DNA of 64,000 nucleotides, taken from Xiphophorus maculatus. Its lineage: Eukaryota > Chordata > Actinopteri > Cyprinodontiformes > Poeciliidae. Positions 48,626 to 62,500 of this stretch are shown here, piece after piece. The stretch is from NCBI RefSeq assembly GCF_002775205.1, contig NC_036459.1:17158312-17222311 (forward strand). The letters run 5' to 3'. The notes under the pieces were generated by a model that did not search any database, was not told the DNA's origin, and saw only the letters and a program-made list of their open reading frames with translations. Within the stretch, counting starts at the first letter, position 1, and each line of letters starts with the position of its first letter. Position numbers and translations under genes: made by a program.

Positions 48626-49660
48626 TTTATTAGGTTAGCTTAAATTTTGAAAAAAAGCATGGCTCTCTTTTCCTCCTGTTAGCCCGGATCGCAAGCGGAT
48701 GCCGTCACGGCTGGAAAAAACAGACGGCGAGGCTCAATGACGTCACAGAGATACAGAGTTTAATTCAATAGAAAACACCGTATGAATTTAACAAGAAAAC
48801 TTCAGAGTACAAAAATACATTCTTTACCTGAGACAAAAGAATTAAAAAGAACAAAGGATCCTTTGGAGACAGCTGTTGCTTAAAAGCATAACAGGACAGT
48901 TGTCTGAATTTTATTGTTGCGCATTCCCTTTTTCTAGGGAAGGCGTTTCTCTTTGTTAATATATGCAAATAGGGCGTACCTCTGTTTTGACCAACCAAGA
49001 GCGACCTTGGAAAAAAACTTAGACCTTCCCCTGAGTTTTAATGACAAATATCAAGAGTCATTTTAGTTATTAAAGTTATAAGTTATTTTCACAAAACCTA
49101 TCTTGCTCCTCTGCAGTCAGCTTCTCCAAAGATTTGACCCTTTGCTTTATCACAAACAATAATGAGATAGAAGTCTTTTTAACCTGTAAAACATAACATT
49201 CAAATCATTCTCTTTTGATTCCGATATTGTCATAGTTAGTACATTTTCAAATACATTCGATTTACTAGATTAGTACTTGTAGCTTGGGTAATATACTTTA
49301 ATCTAACACACTATTACTACCAATATTAAAAGGTATATCAGAAATTAAACCTTAAGTGTTCCCAAAATTCCTAAGTTGTGATCAACTCCAGATGCAGCTC
49401 TGAGCTCCTGGGAAACCCCTGACCTCTGACCTGTGAGCCGGGGAAGATATTCTTTATGGCCTACTAATTTAAAGCCTTTCAAGAGCATAGTGTTTTATTG
49501 CTGCTCTAAGTTACAACCCTGCCAGGAGAATGTTTATCTCTGATCGTTTAGCTTGCCTCAGTTTGTCCAAATAGGAATGTTGATCTACTTAAACACACAT
49601 GGCATTAGCTTAACTATATTAAACAATCAAAAATAGCCATATTTCCTTAACACTGGAAAA

Positions 49661-50048
49661 GCTAGTTTTACAAGATAGTTATGTATATTTTGTTTTATGT
49701 TGGTAATATTCTAGTAGTAAAGGGCTGACATAAAAACAATGCAACTGAACCTGAATTTTTGCTCGTTTTAACAAGCTAGCATTAGCGCTATAAAACAGCC
49801 AGCTGCTGCAGAGGATTAGAAAAAGAAATAGCAGTAAAAAATCTCGATGGCTAGTTCTACAACATAGTTTTATATTTTTGTATTTCATTTCGGTACTTTA
49901 GTGAAACCCTGACATAAAATAAAAAAACACAACTGAACCTGTATTTGCAATATTTAGGTTCCGGCGCTAATGCTATACAAGCTAGCAGACCTATCTGCTA
50001 CAAAAGATTAGAAAAGAGCAAAGGTCGCAGTTAAAACCTCCATAAACT
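49661..50048. repeat. 188-bp tandem repeat family, units 2 and 3
   Basis: Two adjacent diverged units. The anchor ACTGAACCTG is at 49,744 and 49,932, a spacing of 188 bp. Both units have CTAGTT(T/C)TACAA(G/C)ATAGTT at the start and a CTGCTRCARARGATTAGAAAA block near the end. Confidence 0.7.
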
Positions 50049-50438
50049 TGCTGCAAAAGCATTGAATACTTCTGCGAATCACTGTTTCACTTATTGAATG
50101 ATTGGAATGACTATAATTGGGGATTTATATAGTTTAAACGCATTTAAAGTCGACATTTTTCAGCTTTAGCGAGTTTTACTGGGAAAACACGAATATCAGC
50201 TAATTACATCACAGAGCGGCGAAAGGAGGCATTTCTGCACACTGCAAAAAACAATCCACCTCTTTTATTTAAACTAGGCAGGAGAAAGTGGTAGTAACAT
50301 GAAAGTTTCTCCTCCTAGTTGTGTTTTTTTTTTCTTTTACTATAAAAACAAAAATCTAATTGCGTTTGGATTAGTTTTCTTTTTTTCTTTTTTTTTCACC
50401 AACGCTAAAGCGACCCGATCGTTTGAGAAGAGTTGGTG

Positions 50439-50863
50439 TTTTTTTTTTTTTTTTTTTTTTTTTTTGCAGCGTGTAGAGCGCCGTCGGTGCGCGAGGCAGC
50501 CTCCACATCACCCAGTTGCGTAGAAGAGCGCGGAGCAGCACGAGACCAGGCTCACAGCGCCTGACGCATCCCGCTTAAAGCACAAAGCGATGAGAGCCGG
50601 AGCGCAGGGGCCGGGGCTCCTGCTGCTGGACGGGGGACGAACCGGGCAGAGCTCCGGTGTTTAACGGGGCGGGGGGCGATGGGGAAACCGGCGGGGGTGA
50701 TGAATTCTGCTGCGTTTTACTGCAAAACCCGGCAACTTTCAATCCCGGTCTGCTACTACTACTACTTCTTCTTCTTCTTCTTCTTGTTCTCTTTCTCCCA
50801 CTCTGTGTGTATTTGAAGAAGCGCAACAGCATGCAGGTCTCCCCGAGCGAGGACAAGATCCCG
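50439..50863 (+). CDS. Anoctamin proximal first exon and CpG-rich promoter (coding from 50,831)
   Basis: The coding part is ATG at 50,831 to 50,863 (MQVSPSEDKIP), followed by a donor CCG|GTAAGCAG in phase 0, which fits the exon at 53,559. The preceding 350 bp are GC- and CpG-rich, as for a promoter or 5' UTR. Two earlier ATGs open short frames that stop before the main start (from 50,590 and from about 50,680), so they would be upstream ORFs. A T-run of 27 followed by GCAG (50,439-50,469) is a strong acceptor-like sequence, so this block might instead be a downstream 5' exon with its first exon further left. The (TTC)n run is at 50,764-50,786. Confidence 0.55.
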
Positions 50864-50869
50864 GTAAGC

Positions 50870-53558
50870 AGCGGGGTTCTCCCCCATCCAGCGACCCACT
50901 CCTCCGCTTCCTGTTTGAGCTGCTTTTATTGGAGTTAAAAAATAAAATAAAATTAAAATAAACACCAGCAGCTGTACTTTTAATCTGTCTGTTTTCACTC
51001 CTGGTCGCCTTCTGATAGTTTCCCTTTAAAAAGTCCTTTTCACATTGTAGTTCGTAGTTGTGGTTTCAGCGCTGTGAAACGGTCCCCTCCGCCTCCAAAC
51101 AAAATACTAAATAGTCTCGTAAATCCTAAATAACTAGCAAAAAGCCCATTAATGTATTTATTACCGTGGGTGTAAATTAAATACCGAAATAAATAGGAAC
51201 ATTGACTGGAACTAACAGTAAGCATAAAGACATGCTCTGATCCAGGATTTTTGGGTTCCGGTAAAAAAAAAAAAAAAAAAAAAAAACCCCAACTGTACAA
51301 ATAGAAATTTCTGCTGATAATGCAAATTTTCTATGTAGAACGTCTTTAAGTCGATATTTCGCAGATGTGTTTATTTATGTTTATGCATTGACACCTCGTC
51401 ATTTTTTGCCAAAAGTAATTTTTTTTTCTCTCTAAAGCATCTTTTCGAAAGAAAGGTGGAGATTTTTTCTAATCACTTCTGTCAATATGAGACTTAAGCC
51501 ACTATTTTACATAGGTGACGATATTTTTATGATCTATTATGTTGCTCCAATTGCTGTTGCATTTATATTCGCAGCAGAACCAGAGGTGGTTCTAGACCAA
51601 ATTCACCAGGAGGCCGGGGTCGAGGGAGGGGGGGGGGGGGGCAATGTTTTTTTTTTTTTACATAACAAAACAACAAAACAAAAGAAAAGGGGTAAAATTT
51701 CATCGTTTATTTTTAAGAGAGCCAAGGAGCCACTTGTTGCTCTGGAGTTGATTAAATTGTTTTGTTGAAGTTGTAGATTTCTCTCTATTTTCTAGACTGT
51801 ACACATTCCTACTTTGGGTCAAAGTCTTCCAAAAGGTTCCAAACTTTCCCAAATTCTTTGTGCTACACGGCAGATGAGAGGCTAAAGCTAAAAATAAATA
51901 AAAGAACTGTTATTAAACCTGTATTACCATGATCTGACGCAAGAATGATGTCAGTTTCATGCTAAGCACTGGATGGGGATACTTCTTACTTTCCTCACTT
52001 TCCTTTGTTCCGGTTTTATATTCATTAGAATACTAACCAAAAAAACCCATGGTTACTACAGACCATTTATGACGTAATAAAACATAGTCCTGCTGTGGAT
52101 CATTATGGGGGCCTTTGGGGAGCCCCGGGGGACCCATCTCCAAATTCCCCTGAGAGCTCCTTAAGCTTTGGCTAAGACAAACATCTGTGCCTCATAAGCG
52201 TTCTTGGTAACGGCTAGATCAGTCCTAGTGGGACTCTTCTCAGAAGTCTGCTTTACATATTTCCAGAAAAGGGGAACAGAAGCGTCAAACAAACATAAGG
52301 CCTCAGGGAAAATTTCAGGAGCTCAATTATGGTGGCAGCATGCATCCTGCACAGATGGCAGTTTTCGGCTCAGTGGGCAGAGCTCATTAACATACATATA
52401 TGTTTGGTTTTTTTTAAATGCATTGCATTTAAATTTGAAATTTGAACTTCTTGGCTGCCAAGAGGAATGCCCAACTTTAGATCCAAATGTATGTGGGTGA
52501 CATTTATTTTTATCCAGACCAAAACTGTGCAGGAACCATCTTTAATTCTTACATTTGTTCTGCAAATCTAGTTTCTTTAACTTATAGCTAAATCAGCTCG
52601 ACATTAAAATCATATTTCCAGTTACTTGGTCATTAAAATGTTAAGAATTGACTTTCTTTTAAATTGTTGTATTGAACTTTCTATAACAAATAAAGTTGCT
52701 TACATTTTCAACCTCAACTGTTTACATGAACAAGTTTGAATTAGGAGTTTGTAATCCACAGGACGCTCACACACCGTTTCACATCTTCCCACATTTATTT
52801 TTGTGTGTGTAAAAGTGTGTAGACTTTAACGCACACACAAAAGCTAACATCAGCGTAGATACAATTTTGGTTGCTCACAACATTCTTTCAGAACTCCACA
52901 CCTAAAAAGAAACAAAAGTCATCAATTTCATTTTATTACATTTTTTTGTCAAATAAAATTAGGGAGCTCAGGAAACTTAACCTCACCCCTGGAGACCCAA
53001 TAGGCAAACTAAAAAAATACAACTAGACTTGCAAGAACGTGTTAAATTCAATGTCTATATAGCCCAGTTGGAACAATAGTAATAATTTCAACCAATAAGG
53101 TAGTTTTTAAATTTTCCTTCATTAATCATTCCATAGTCCAACAATCCAGGGATATATTCCTCTACAACCTTGTGACTAAGTAAAAATCCTTACATCAGGC
53201 TGGTGTCTGTAAATTTATACCTCCTGCTGCTTCCACGTTTAGTCTCCCTCTATACTTCCCCCTGTCTAAATAAAGACTAAAACAGGCAAAGGTGAGCTAA
53301 CTGCCCACTCTGCTGCTGAAGGTTCTCACTTCATTGTTTTTGAGGATCTGCCAAAAGCCACTTGTGTCTGCCTGTGCTGACACAGCATCAGATGTTTAAG
53401 TTTGTTCAGTTATTACATAACTCCCCCGAAGCCTAAAGGTTTGGTTTTTCTATTTTTGAACAATTTGTGTTTGACTTGCACGCCTCATTACAACTACATC
53501 CTGACGGAGCGATAGCTTGGGACTGGCTTTACTGAGGCTCTGACGCGTCTTTTCACAG
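50870..53558. other. Anoctamin intron, no further gene recognised
   Basis: A 2.7-kb AT-rich intron with long A- and T-runs (for example A-run 51,260-51,283 and T-run 51,649-51,659), a G-run near 51,630, and no other recognisable element. Confidence 0.45.
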
Positions 53559-56500
53559 GTTGTAGACGCACCTTCAAGCCCTCAAGCCAGCAGCAAAGGT
53601 CTGTACTTCTGCGATGGCCTGCGGAAAGTGGACTACGTTCTGGTTTTTCATCCCCGGCGGCACGGCTCCCTGCGATGCACCGGCACTGCCTCGGTTTCGC
53701 AGGATCAGCTGTCCATCGTGTCAAACGGCAACTTCCCTCCGCCGTCGGGCTCCTCCGACGCAGCGGCCGGACGAGGAGCCGGCCTCCGCAGGGAGGAGGC
53801 GGCGAGCGTCGGGGAGGTGTTCATGGAGCTCGGAATGGCGAGGGGCACCGAGCCGATGGAGGCCGCCGACCACGAGATGCATCTGATCAGACAAGAGTTT
53901 GAGGCCAGCCTCCTGGAGGCTGGTCTAGAAGTGGAGAGAGATGGAGAGGTGGGTGTCCTGCTAATGTCCGGTTTTGGTTTTTGAGAATCTCTTGGAAAGA
54001 TTCTTGCTCTTCTGTCCCTTCCTGTGTTATTGTTGTGTTGACACTCCTGTCTTGCATCTGAAACTGATCCTAGAGTGGCAACCAAATTGTGTTCTATTTG
54101 ACATAACCTAAACTTATTCCTTCAGAATGTGTTTTCCAAAACTATTGGATGATTCAACATTGGGTGAACTAACATCAGCATCAACATCAGCCTCCCTCTA
54201 CTTACAATAGTAATGGATTAACCCCTGGATTAGGGACCAGCGGACTGTACCATCCTTGATGTGCAACATCATGCATGGCATGGTCCTGTGCTTTCCAGGT
54301 CTTGTCGGCAACTGTTGCCAATGAAAACTTTATAGAACCTCACCAACCAATCCTCTCATGTGGTTAGAGCAACAGTCTTCTTGCCACATCAGTTCTTGAA
54401 GCCTGAAACCAGGTGTTTGGTTTTTTCTGCGTCACGTTCATCCATTTGCAACATTTAGTCAGATTATGCTGATTACAAAATGTGCTTAAGACATTATTTT
54501 TGGGTCAAGTTTAGAAGTTTTTTGTCTACCAGAGCAGTTCTGGTTTTTATAGGTCAAAGGTTTCAACCAAATACAGGTAAAGGCGTATCCTGGCCATACA
54601 TGATGTCGGTCTGATAAATGTCTTTCTTGCTAATCGCTCTGAGCTGGAATATGTTTGAAGGCTTTCTTGCATCTGCAGTCGGTTTTTTGTCACCTCATGG
54701 AAGCTCTATTGAAGATCAACCTGGGCAGTCTGTGTCTGATCATAGAAGCTTTCCAGAGACTGCTGTGGGTTCTGTAATGACAATTTAGAGTGCTAATGAC
54801 TTCCTTTACCATTTTGCAGTCTGGTTTCATGGTGAAGTTGCTTGGATAGATGGACCTGAGCATGTTGGTAGTTGTTTTGAATGTCCTCCACTTGAGCTCT
54901 TTGGATCTCATTAATGATGTTCACTCTCACTTGGGTGCTCTAACATTTTTCACATGAGTGTAAATAGCTTTTAATGCGATGAAATCTGGGCTGACGGTGA
55001 TGATACGGGGCAGATTGTAATTTCAGCCAACACAGCTGCTGTTCGGACCTCGTACTGTCGATTAACTTACTCAGGCCTGAAACGGGTAATCTTATTTTGA
55101 CAAGATCGCCTTCTCTGTGGTCCATTTTGTGTGTCTCTATGCCCTAACTTGGAACAAACGGTAAATAACACAAACACACTTCTTGTGAAGGTTGAGTGTA
55201 AATGGACCACCTCTGCACTCAAAAGTGAGTCATGTAGAAAAATTAAGAGTAACTCCCTTAACATTAGCATTTCATACCTGTGCTGCTAAACAAATATAAG
55301 TGTGTGCATGTCTAGAAGTATGCCGGTGTTGGCCAGCAGCCAGTTGGGAGTGTGTGTACTCCCCAGGGTTGTATTAATCAGACTGTTGACATGGCTGCTA
55401 TGGAACCAAAGCCAGTAGAAGATAAGCTGACTGACTAATGGCTCCTTATCTCATCTCATGGATTGAGGTTTAGATTAGGTCTGTCATTCACAGTAAAGGA
55501 ATACTTTCATTCTATTGTCTTTCATTTGCATATGGGAAAGGTAGCATTACAAATTTAGTTTCATGTTTATTTATCGGTGTTCCACCTGTGTATACTTATT
55601 GGATGCTCTGTAAACAACCTTGTGAGGAGTCGGGCTGCGACGACGATGCCAGCGATAAAATGTCTTAAATGTTGCTCTTTCTCCGATTTTAATTACTCAA
55701 TATTAGAGCCAACACAGACTGAATGGCTTTGTTAACTTTCTCCACTGACATTGCCAAACTACAACCTTAGAGAGGAAGACAATTATAAAGACAAGGTAGA
55801 AAATCAATGTGATCATTCACGATTTTTCTTTCTGCTTGCTGACTGGCTCGGTTGAAGTTCAGCCAGAGAAATCCAGCTCAGTGGGAGAAATCCCATCGAA
55901 AGGAGATGAAAATCAAGTGAATTTGCATAGAACGCCCATGACTAGGTTAGCTGTTGGCGCTAACTGCTGTAGTTTCACTTGCTCCTCTCTGCTTTTGATT
56001 TGCCTTTTCACATCCCTTATCTGCCTACTTACTGTTTTTAATAAACAGGAATAGTTGTGTCCTCATCCAGCCGTATTTGAAGTCTTGCTATGACTGCAAA
56101 TATGAGCAAATTGAGGTGATTAGCAATGCTAGGCAATCTTGTCTTCCCTAATTTTGAGAAATCTTAAAATAAATGTGTCGCGTCATATTTGTCCTCCGGG
56201 GAAACAAGAAGTGATTTAAAAAAATAATTTGAGTTCCGTTTATTTTTAAAGAACCCTCCCTACTCTATTAAATTAAAGTTTGTATTCTTCTTAAGTGTTG
56301 GTATTCCTACTGATATTAATTCTAATTTTAAGTAAAGGCTTTTTAGGCATCTTTATTAGGGAGTGTGTCAATAAATGTGGAGGGTGCTTCACTATTATTG
56401 CATTAATATATCTTGCTCCTGTCCACTCAAATATAATTAGTGGAAACCAACAAACCAATAGTAAATATATTTACATCACATTAGCTGCTGTCTGCTTAGC

Positions 56501-59500
56501 TTATGTTTGGTTTAGATGCATTTTAATAACCATTTTAGTTCCGAGGGATTAAGGTTAATCATAGAGCTGGGTCACAACTGTGTGGTTTAATGATTCTAAA
56601 ATCGGATTAACACAAAAACAAGGAATTTGAAATATCAACTGCAGTTTAATTGAATGTCTATGCCTCAAATTGAGGTTAATAAATTAATAAATTAGAACTA
56701 TTACAAAAGAAACAAGTCTTTCTTTGTAGCAGAGGTCTAAAGACACATCCCAAGGCAGAAAAACACACATTATTATTAATGAGTAATGTAGATCGACTTA
56801 AAAATTAAACAGGAAGCTCCAAGGATAATGCTAACTTTAACGGGATTAGCAGCTAGTGGTTAGCAGTTCAGGATTGTCTCATTCCTAAAAAAAATAATAG
56901 CATTTTATCTGGCATACTGTTTTTTATTCTACCTACCTGGTAACTAAAACGTTACCAGTTAAATCACCTAAAAGGAACTTTCTTAATCCTGATATAACCC
57001 AAAGGTGTTAGCCATCCTGAAGCTGGTGGCTAATGCCTTTAGCAGCTACTGGCTGGTGGGTCAGGATTGTCTCATTCCTCACAAAACAATACTTTTTTTT
57101 TTATATATATTTAACTCTACAACTGCTTGCCTAGTAACACGCTTTAAGTTTAAACTGGCTTATGAAGTTAAAAACCGTTAGCTTAGTAACACGCTGCAAA
57201 ACATTTGAGCTGCCTTTAGTCGCGTCTACTAACTTCTCCTTTACGTCAAAGAATGCTCACAAAAAGAATGGATGTTGAACTTAAACGTGCGAGTTTGTAA
57301 AAGATTAACCTGCAGTAGTAAGTTGTCAACTTTTTATTCATTTGGTCATATCTCCAGGAAGTGAGTAAATGACAGAAAAACAGAATAAGGTGAATTTCTC
57401 AGATTATTAATGATGACATAACATCAGAGAAAAAAAAGCTGAGCAAGTAACCTCAATGTTTGTTTACTTGCCTGCATTATGGTTTGCTTAAATGAAACAA
57501 GTCGGCTTTTCGGTTGTGTAGTGTGTTTCACTCCGGATTAATACGGATACTGAAAAACCAGCTGGCACCACTTGTTGACAGAACCTGTGGATTAACACGA
57601 TGACCTCTGCTCTCCCAGGAGCGTCCTCCTACAGATGAAAGTTAATTAAATAATTAAGAAGTGGAGCTTGGACTTTAATTGAATGCTTGTGGCTCAAATT
57701 GAGGTTAATAAGTCCAACCTGTTGGGACTAGAAACAGAACAAGTAAAGAGGAAATGTTTGCTGGGACTCATTGTTCATAAAATGTTCAACTAGTCAAGTA
57801 GGACTGTATATAATTAATAATAGCTAATAAATGATGTCTAATCTTAGGTACTTTTGTTTCTGTAAAGAAAGTGATTTGATTACCCTTAAAAACTGTGGCT
57901 GTTTTTGTGATTAAAAGGATAAAAATAAATAATGTGTTTTATAGCAAACAAAAATGTATATTGGATTTTCAGCCGGTTCTTTGTGCCATAAGTGTACATT
58001 TTCCTATTATTTAAGGTCAGATGTTTCCATATGTTTCACTATGAGATTATGTAATTGCAATATAATCTAGGTTTATTTTCAATGCTTTTTATACATCTTT
58101 TCCAGGGATAATGATAAATGTGGGAAGCGCTTTAATGTGTAAAGTTTGAGGGAAAAGTCTAAAATTCATTAGTCTTAAAGGGGCAGTATTATGTATTTTC
58201 CAGGGACATACTGCCATTTTATAGCACAATCAGTTCGCTTCAATTGTTATAAAAATACTATATATGCAATATGACAAAAGAATTGTGACTTTGTAATTGA
58301 ACACCTTGAAATTGGGCCTGTGTCTCTTTAAGACGCTCCTGCTCTTTCTGAAAGTCTGCTTTGAAGAAGTCATCACAACATGGCTCCTCTATTGAGAGAG
58401 CGATGAGGGAGGGAGCAAAATTTAAAAGCGAAATTAATAAACTGATCAACCAGGTGCTAATCTTTCCCTTAGTAGATCAACACAAATCAAAGGAAAAACA
58501 TTTTTATATTTAATCGTAGGAAGTACATGCTAGTACAGCATATGCTAGTCAGGGGAGTGAATCCTACACAGTACACAATACTTTCCTGCTAACATCGTAT
58601 GTGTATGCACTTCCTCCATTTTGCTTATAGAGACCAGTTATCAGGCACTAAACGTAAAATCAAACATTTTCTTTGACTCCTCAGTAGCACAGCTGTTGTT
58701 GTTGATGCAGGCAGGTAGAGTGCGTCACCTCGGCATGCTGATTCTTTGTTTTTATTTAATATGAACAAGAGAATTCAGTGAAAGTGCAAAGAGATGATTG
58801 AAATAGACGTAATCATGATAAGATGCTTTAGTCACAAAACTACTGCTTTACAGAACAACATGCTCCTTTTTAACCACAATGCAAGGGTGCAAATTTATTC
58901 AGAAAATGGTGTTATGTAACACCTGAACTAGGAGCTCAGCTCACTAATCTTCAGTCTGGATATTTAAGGACAGTACTGATGCTGTGGTTGGCCTTAACTG
59001 ACCCAGGGTGGAACAGTAAAGCAGCCAAACACGAATGCCTGATTAACCCCGGGCTGTCTGGACTGTTTCCAGGCTAACATTAAAGCTGCAGTATGTAACT
59101 TTTTACATAAATATGTTTTTTTTTTTCATATTCAAACTGTCAATATGTGACGACAGTTTGGTATGAGACAGATAATCTGTGAAAAAATCTAACTTGTCCA
59201 CCTTCTCCCTGAGCTGATATTACTGTTTGAAGAAATGCAGTGTTCCTGACCAAAAACAACCAATCAGAGCCAGGAGGAGGGGCTTAGTGTTGTCAATCAA
59301 CCTCCTGTACAATGTGGAATGTGCTAATGGCAAAGCAACAACTTACCATTACTGGAGAACTGTATCAGTGGCCCTGCTAACTGGCCTTAGCATTGGTGGA
59401 AAACTATGTTGTGGTGAACCAGCGATAGCTTAACAGAGAGCAAAAGGGAAGGGTTGAGCATAAGAGTGATTGGCAACACTAAGATCCTCCTCCTGGCTGT

Positions 59501-62500
59501 GATTGGTGTATTTCTGCAGTTAGTACTGGGAGAAGGCTTAGGAGCTCTTTTTTTTTCACCGATCATTTGTCTTTAATTGTACTGTCGCAACATAATGATA
59601 ATTTTAACAAAATAATATGTACAAAATATACATATATTTTTAAATGAAAGTTGCATATTGCAGCTTTAATGTCATATGTTTTTAAGAACTGTTTGTTACA
59701 TTCAGTGAACAATTAAATGATATTTGACACCTTAAAATTTGTCTGACTTTTTAAGAAGCTTCAACCCTTTCCGACACTCCCGTCATTATGTCATTACCAA
59801 CAATGCTTCTCCATGATGCTGTCTAGCAGCTCAGAAGACACGCAATTCCACTAGGTGTTTGCTAATTGCTGCTGCCGCTAGTCTGGCGGAGCTTTGGGTA
59901 AATATGTGGCACGTTGCTTGAGCAAGTGTTCAGGCTTCCCTGACTGGTTGCCATGGGAGATTCAATGATTTCTCAAACATACATGAGACATTCAAGGCAA
60001 CATTACAAGTATGATTTTGATGAGGAAATACAATCATAACATGATATTAAGCTTAAAAATGTTATTTTTTTTATAATACCGCCCCTTTAAGAGTTCTGTT
60101 TTGCAGGGTTCTCCTCATGAACCTTTTGGTTCCAACATCAGACCACTGGGATATACATTGTTTACTGACCCAATGCCAGCTTGCACAAGGGTCCACAAGT
60201 TTCAGCATTAACATTAAAGCCATAGTACATCAGGCAGTTACCAAAGCATCCCACAGTGAATCAAAACAGTAACTCCACAGGTAGCCATTGGCTCCAGCAC
60301 TGGAAAATGCTCCCTTACAAATGACCCAACACTGTACACCGCTAATGCAGGGCAGTTGCAAGAAATGCTGTTTAACAACAACTTCCAAAATCACATCGTA
60401 CAACATCCAACCCAGTCTCCACACACCCCCCCCCACACACACACACAAGCTGATCACCTTGTCATACTCGATAAAAAACACTTCCACATCCCTGGCTGCG
60501 GCCTAGTTACCCCCCCGGTCCTCCCTCCACAGAGATGAAGAGATAATTGGAAATCATGACGCTAATTAACCTTCTCCAGGGTAAGGGTATTTATATCCTC
60601 CCCTTTTTGACGGAGCGACCAAGAAAAAGGAAAATGAGGGTGAACGGCAGAGCCGGGCCGGGCCAGGCGAGATGAAAGCTGATTAGGCAGGTGGTAAGAA
60701 ATGATGGGAGAAAATAGTTAGGAAATGGGAAGAAGGAACCAAGTTAAGGAACATCAATAATTCATTTCCCGTTGCCTAATTTTCAGATTTAAAAGAGGAA
60801 CGAGCAAATGAGTCCGCTCCCGACTAGAGGTTCGGACTCTATAAATGTACAGTGGTACCAGTGGGTTAAATTGAAGCTGCAAGTCTTTTTGTGAGGAGCA
60901 AAAGAATTTAATTTATATATTGATTTATGCTGACTGACTAAAGAGCTTTTAAACTTGACCACATTCACATACGTTCTCTATAATGTTTGTGAATTCACGT
61001 GCATGAGTTGTATGTAATTCACATGCAACTCTAGAATTGGGTCCAGATCAATAGTTTAAGTAGTTGGTTCTGTTGACAATTGGGATTTATTGTGAAAACC
61101 ATTAACTCTAATTAAAGATGTTTTGCTAACAAGCATGGACCTTAACAGATACTCTCCTTCCAGTCTGACTGAGATTGAGAAACTTTGCAATAAAGAAAGG
61201 ACAAAGATCTCAGGCTCTGGATGTGCCAAACAGGTAGAGACATAACCCAGATAACTGGCAGCCTAACTGCAGTGAAATATACGGCAGCCCAAAAGGACAA
61301 AAAATAAATAAATTAAAAAGCCACAACAGCAAAAGCCACACTGGAAGCTACTTTAAAGGGTTTGTTGTACTAAGATGGAAGTTATGCTAAAACAGAGATC
61401 ATGCTAAAGTGGATGGAATGCTAATATGAAAGTTATGCTAGTATGGAAGTAGCACTAAAACAGAAGTTATGCTAAGATAGAAGCTATGGTACAACAAAAG
61501 CTATGCTAAAACAGAGGTTATGCTATGCTAAAGTGAAAGTTAGCATAGCATACTCAGGTTATGCTTGCAAGGCTTTTTATACTTTCCATAAATTCTATTT
61601 TTGTTTGGATTTTGCTATTGTGTTGATGCTTTAGCATGTTGATGACCTGTCTGGGCCACCGTAGAAATAAGGCAGGACTGTGTTTTGAATTGTGGGGAGC
61701 TTTTGAGGGAGTGGTTGGACGGTTGTAATACAAGAAATATTAGATATTAAATTATATTAATATTAAAAATGTTTGTGACATTTTGTTTTTAGTCAAAACT
61801 TTTGACTCAATCCAAGGGGAAGAAAAGTGTCAAATCAGACTTTATTCCAAAAATCAACTTCATTCCAGAAGTTTCTTCCCTTTGGTCATTCTCAAATTCT
61901 TGTCCAACTTTCACAACATTCGTCTCAGTTGTGTTTTGTGTGGTGGTGAAGAACAGGCACATGCACAAAATGTACCTTTCTTTCAGTTCTAGCTTTGGCA
62001 GGAGGCAGAAATTGGTTGCTACTGGTTACAGATTGGTTAGAGCACAATAACACACTTCTCAAAATAGCGAAGTGCAGGCATCAACGCAAATAGCAGACTC
62101 CAAGCATTCACAAATAATAGTTTTTAGTTTGATCTGTGGTCTCCATCCGCCATAGATCAGGGTTTCTGTGCTTTTAGAGATTCCTTGTACTGAAATGATC
62201 CATAGAGGTGATTTTATATGAAGGGAGAGCAAAGTGAGCAGGCTCCCCATGTGGGACAAAAGAGAACATGGTTGTAAGTGAGAGAGATGTTAAGGGAAGG
62301 TCAGAGGAAGAGAGACAAGCAGTCAGTCATGAAAGCAGCAGAAAGCAGAGTTTGGGGAGGTGAAAGATCTCAGCAGAGAAGGAGTCCTGAGAGGAGAAAA
62401 GAACCCGGCTCAGATTTCCATTGTCGGCCATGCCACCTTTCTCCTCTCCTATCACTCGGCCCCTTCTACAGAAGCTGGAGGGGGTCTGAGAAGGCTAAGG

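Noticed and set aside
50657..50938. 93-residue frame with a run of leucines (LLLLLLLL) that includes MQVSPSEDKIP
   Set aside because: The upstream part has no ATG start and is a translation of CTACTA/CTTCTT repeats in the 5' UTR; it is not a signal or membrane segment.
58174..60092. One long family A element of about 1.9 kb from 58,174 to 60,092
   Set aside because: Both halves contain homologous core sequence (the CTTTAAGAAG/CATCAC region), so they are two copies and not one interrupted copy.
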